NCBI RefSeq assembly: GCF_004771005.1
Contig: NZ_RQHV01000036.1
Span: 62,001 to 126,000, forward strand
DNA length: 64,000 nt
DNA from: Leptospira ilyithenensis
GTDB lineage: Bacteria > Spirochaetota > Leptospiria > Leptospirales > Leptospiraceae
Direction: 5' to 3'
The translations under genes were made by a program, and so were the position numbers. The notes under the pieces were generated by a model. The model saw only the letters and a program-made list of their open reading frames with translations, had not been told where the DNA came from and ran no database searches. Below are positions 63,226 through 64,000 of this stretch, piece after piece. Positions within the stretch are counted from its first letter, which is position 1. Each line of letters begins with the position of its first letter.

Positions 63226-63307
63226 AAAAATAAGTTTTTATTCAATCCCTTCGAGCCACCCAGGAGCTTTGGTCCAACGCCTATTTGCTTTTTTCCTAAA
63301 AAACATC

Positions 63308-63335
63308 TGGACAAAACTAGGTCTAAATTTAGAAT
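63308..63335 (+). promoter_or_regulatory. Candidate ahpC promoter
   Basis: TGGACA (63308-63313), 16-base spacer, TAGAAT (63330-63335). The -10 overlaps the PerR-type operator, as expected for a repressed promoter. The expected transcript start is near 63342, just upstream of the AAGGAG ribosome site. Confidence 0.5.
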
Positions 63336-63343
63336 AATTCTAA
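63329..63343. promoter_or_regulatory. PerR-type operator (7-1-7 inverted repeat)
   Basis: TTAGAAT-A-ATTCTAA, a perfect 7-1-7 palindrome matching the shape of the PerR/Fur-family box (TTATAAT-N-ATTATAA). It lies 14 bases before the peroxiredoxin ATG, over the putative -10. A second overlapping palindrome CTAAATTTAG sits at 63323-63332. Confidence 0.7.
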
Positions 63344-63357
63344 GGAGTGAATCAATC

Positions 63358-63951
<594 letters not shown>

Positions 63952-63963
63952 AATTTCCTTCTA

Positions 63964-63998
63964 CTCCAAATCAGACAGTATTCCAGTCTGGTTTGGAG
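63964..63998 (+). terminator. Terminator hairpin after ahpC
   Basis: 13-position stem (63964-63976 with 63986-63998, one mismatch) with a nine-base loop, 12 bases after the peroxiredoxin stop. Any T-run would lie outside the window. Confidence 0.7.
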
Positions 63999-64000
63999 AC

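Overview
The window looks like chromosomal DNA of a spirochaete of the genus Leptospira, probably an environmental (saprophytic or low-pathogenicity) species. This is an inference from gene content: a FlaA-type flagellar sheath protein and FlgM, many lipoproteins with loose spirochaetal lipoboxes ending in -SC, -QC or -AC, frequent TTG starts, tightly overlapping ATGA/TTGA/GTGA gene junctions, and several protein families I associate mainly with Leptospira. Nearly all of the window is ordinary, densely coding chromosome. No phage, insertion sequence, CRISPR array or rRNA was seen.

Layout. 1-5.7 kb: a heavy-metal RND efflux operon in an unusual order (pump cut by the window edge, inorganic pyrophosphatase, TolC-type channel, membrane-fusion protein). 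5.7-6.9 kb: a small AT-rich cargo block (DUF4180 and DUF1801 genes, minus strand), bounded by two near-identical 30-bp copies of the adaptor gene's 3' end. 7-15 kb: an outer-membrane barrel protein, then lexA, a small lipoprotein, an S41 protease, tsaD, pssA, a metallo-beta-lactamase-fold protein and glpK. 15-19.1 kb: two tandemly duplicated seven-repeat SBBP beta-propeller lipoproteins with duplicated upstream regions. 19.3-23.8 kb (minus): a lipoprotein, rsmI, flgM, an iron-alcohol-dehydrogenase-like protein that has lost its metal ligands, an 80-aa protein and a protein with a possible FliG-like segment. 24.5-28.5 kb (minus): a FlaA-like gene, waaA and nadE. 28.6-30.9 kb: a coiled-coil membrane protein, a YggS/PLPBP protein, proC, and an initiator tRNA-Met on the opposite strand.

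31-41 kb: a GAF-GGDEF diguanylate cyclase, a 75-aa protein, a lipoprotein with two retropepsin-like domains, mnmA, a large ATP-grasp/FMN-dehydrogenase fusion, a PilZ/GAF-like protein, an RluA pseudouridine synthase, an orphan DNA methyltransferase and small lipoproteins. 41.8-49.2 kb: a run of two M16 peptidases, an RNase Z-like hydrolase, an O-methyltransferase, a secreted protein, an N-acetylmuramoyl-L-alanine amidase with large insertions and a conserved hypothetical, followed by tRNA-Leu(CAA) on the minus strand. 49.3-52.6 kb: a hotdog thioesterase-like protein and an 883-aa proline-rich scaffold-like protein. 52.7-62.5 kb: an ABC-F ATPase leading into recC-recB-recD, all overlapping. 62.6-64 kb: a frameshifted HigA-like antitoxin relic and a 2-Cys peroxiredoxin with a 7-1-7 PerR-type operator over its promoter.

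The observations I rate highest are the two-domain retropepsin-like lipoprotein, the metal-ligand-less Fe-ADH homologue in the flgM cluster, the ATP-grasp/Cys4/FMN fusion, the direct repeats around the DUF4180/DUF1801 block, and the PerR-type box upstream of the peroxiredoxin. I could not run any database search. Family calls rest on motifs read from the translated sequence, and no wholly new multi-gene system could be demonstrated.
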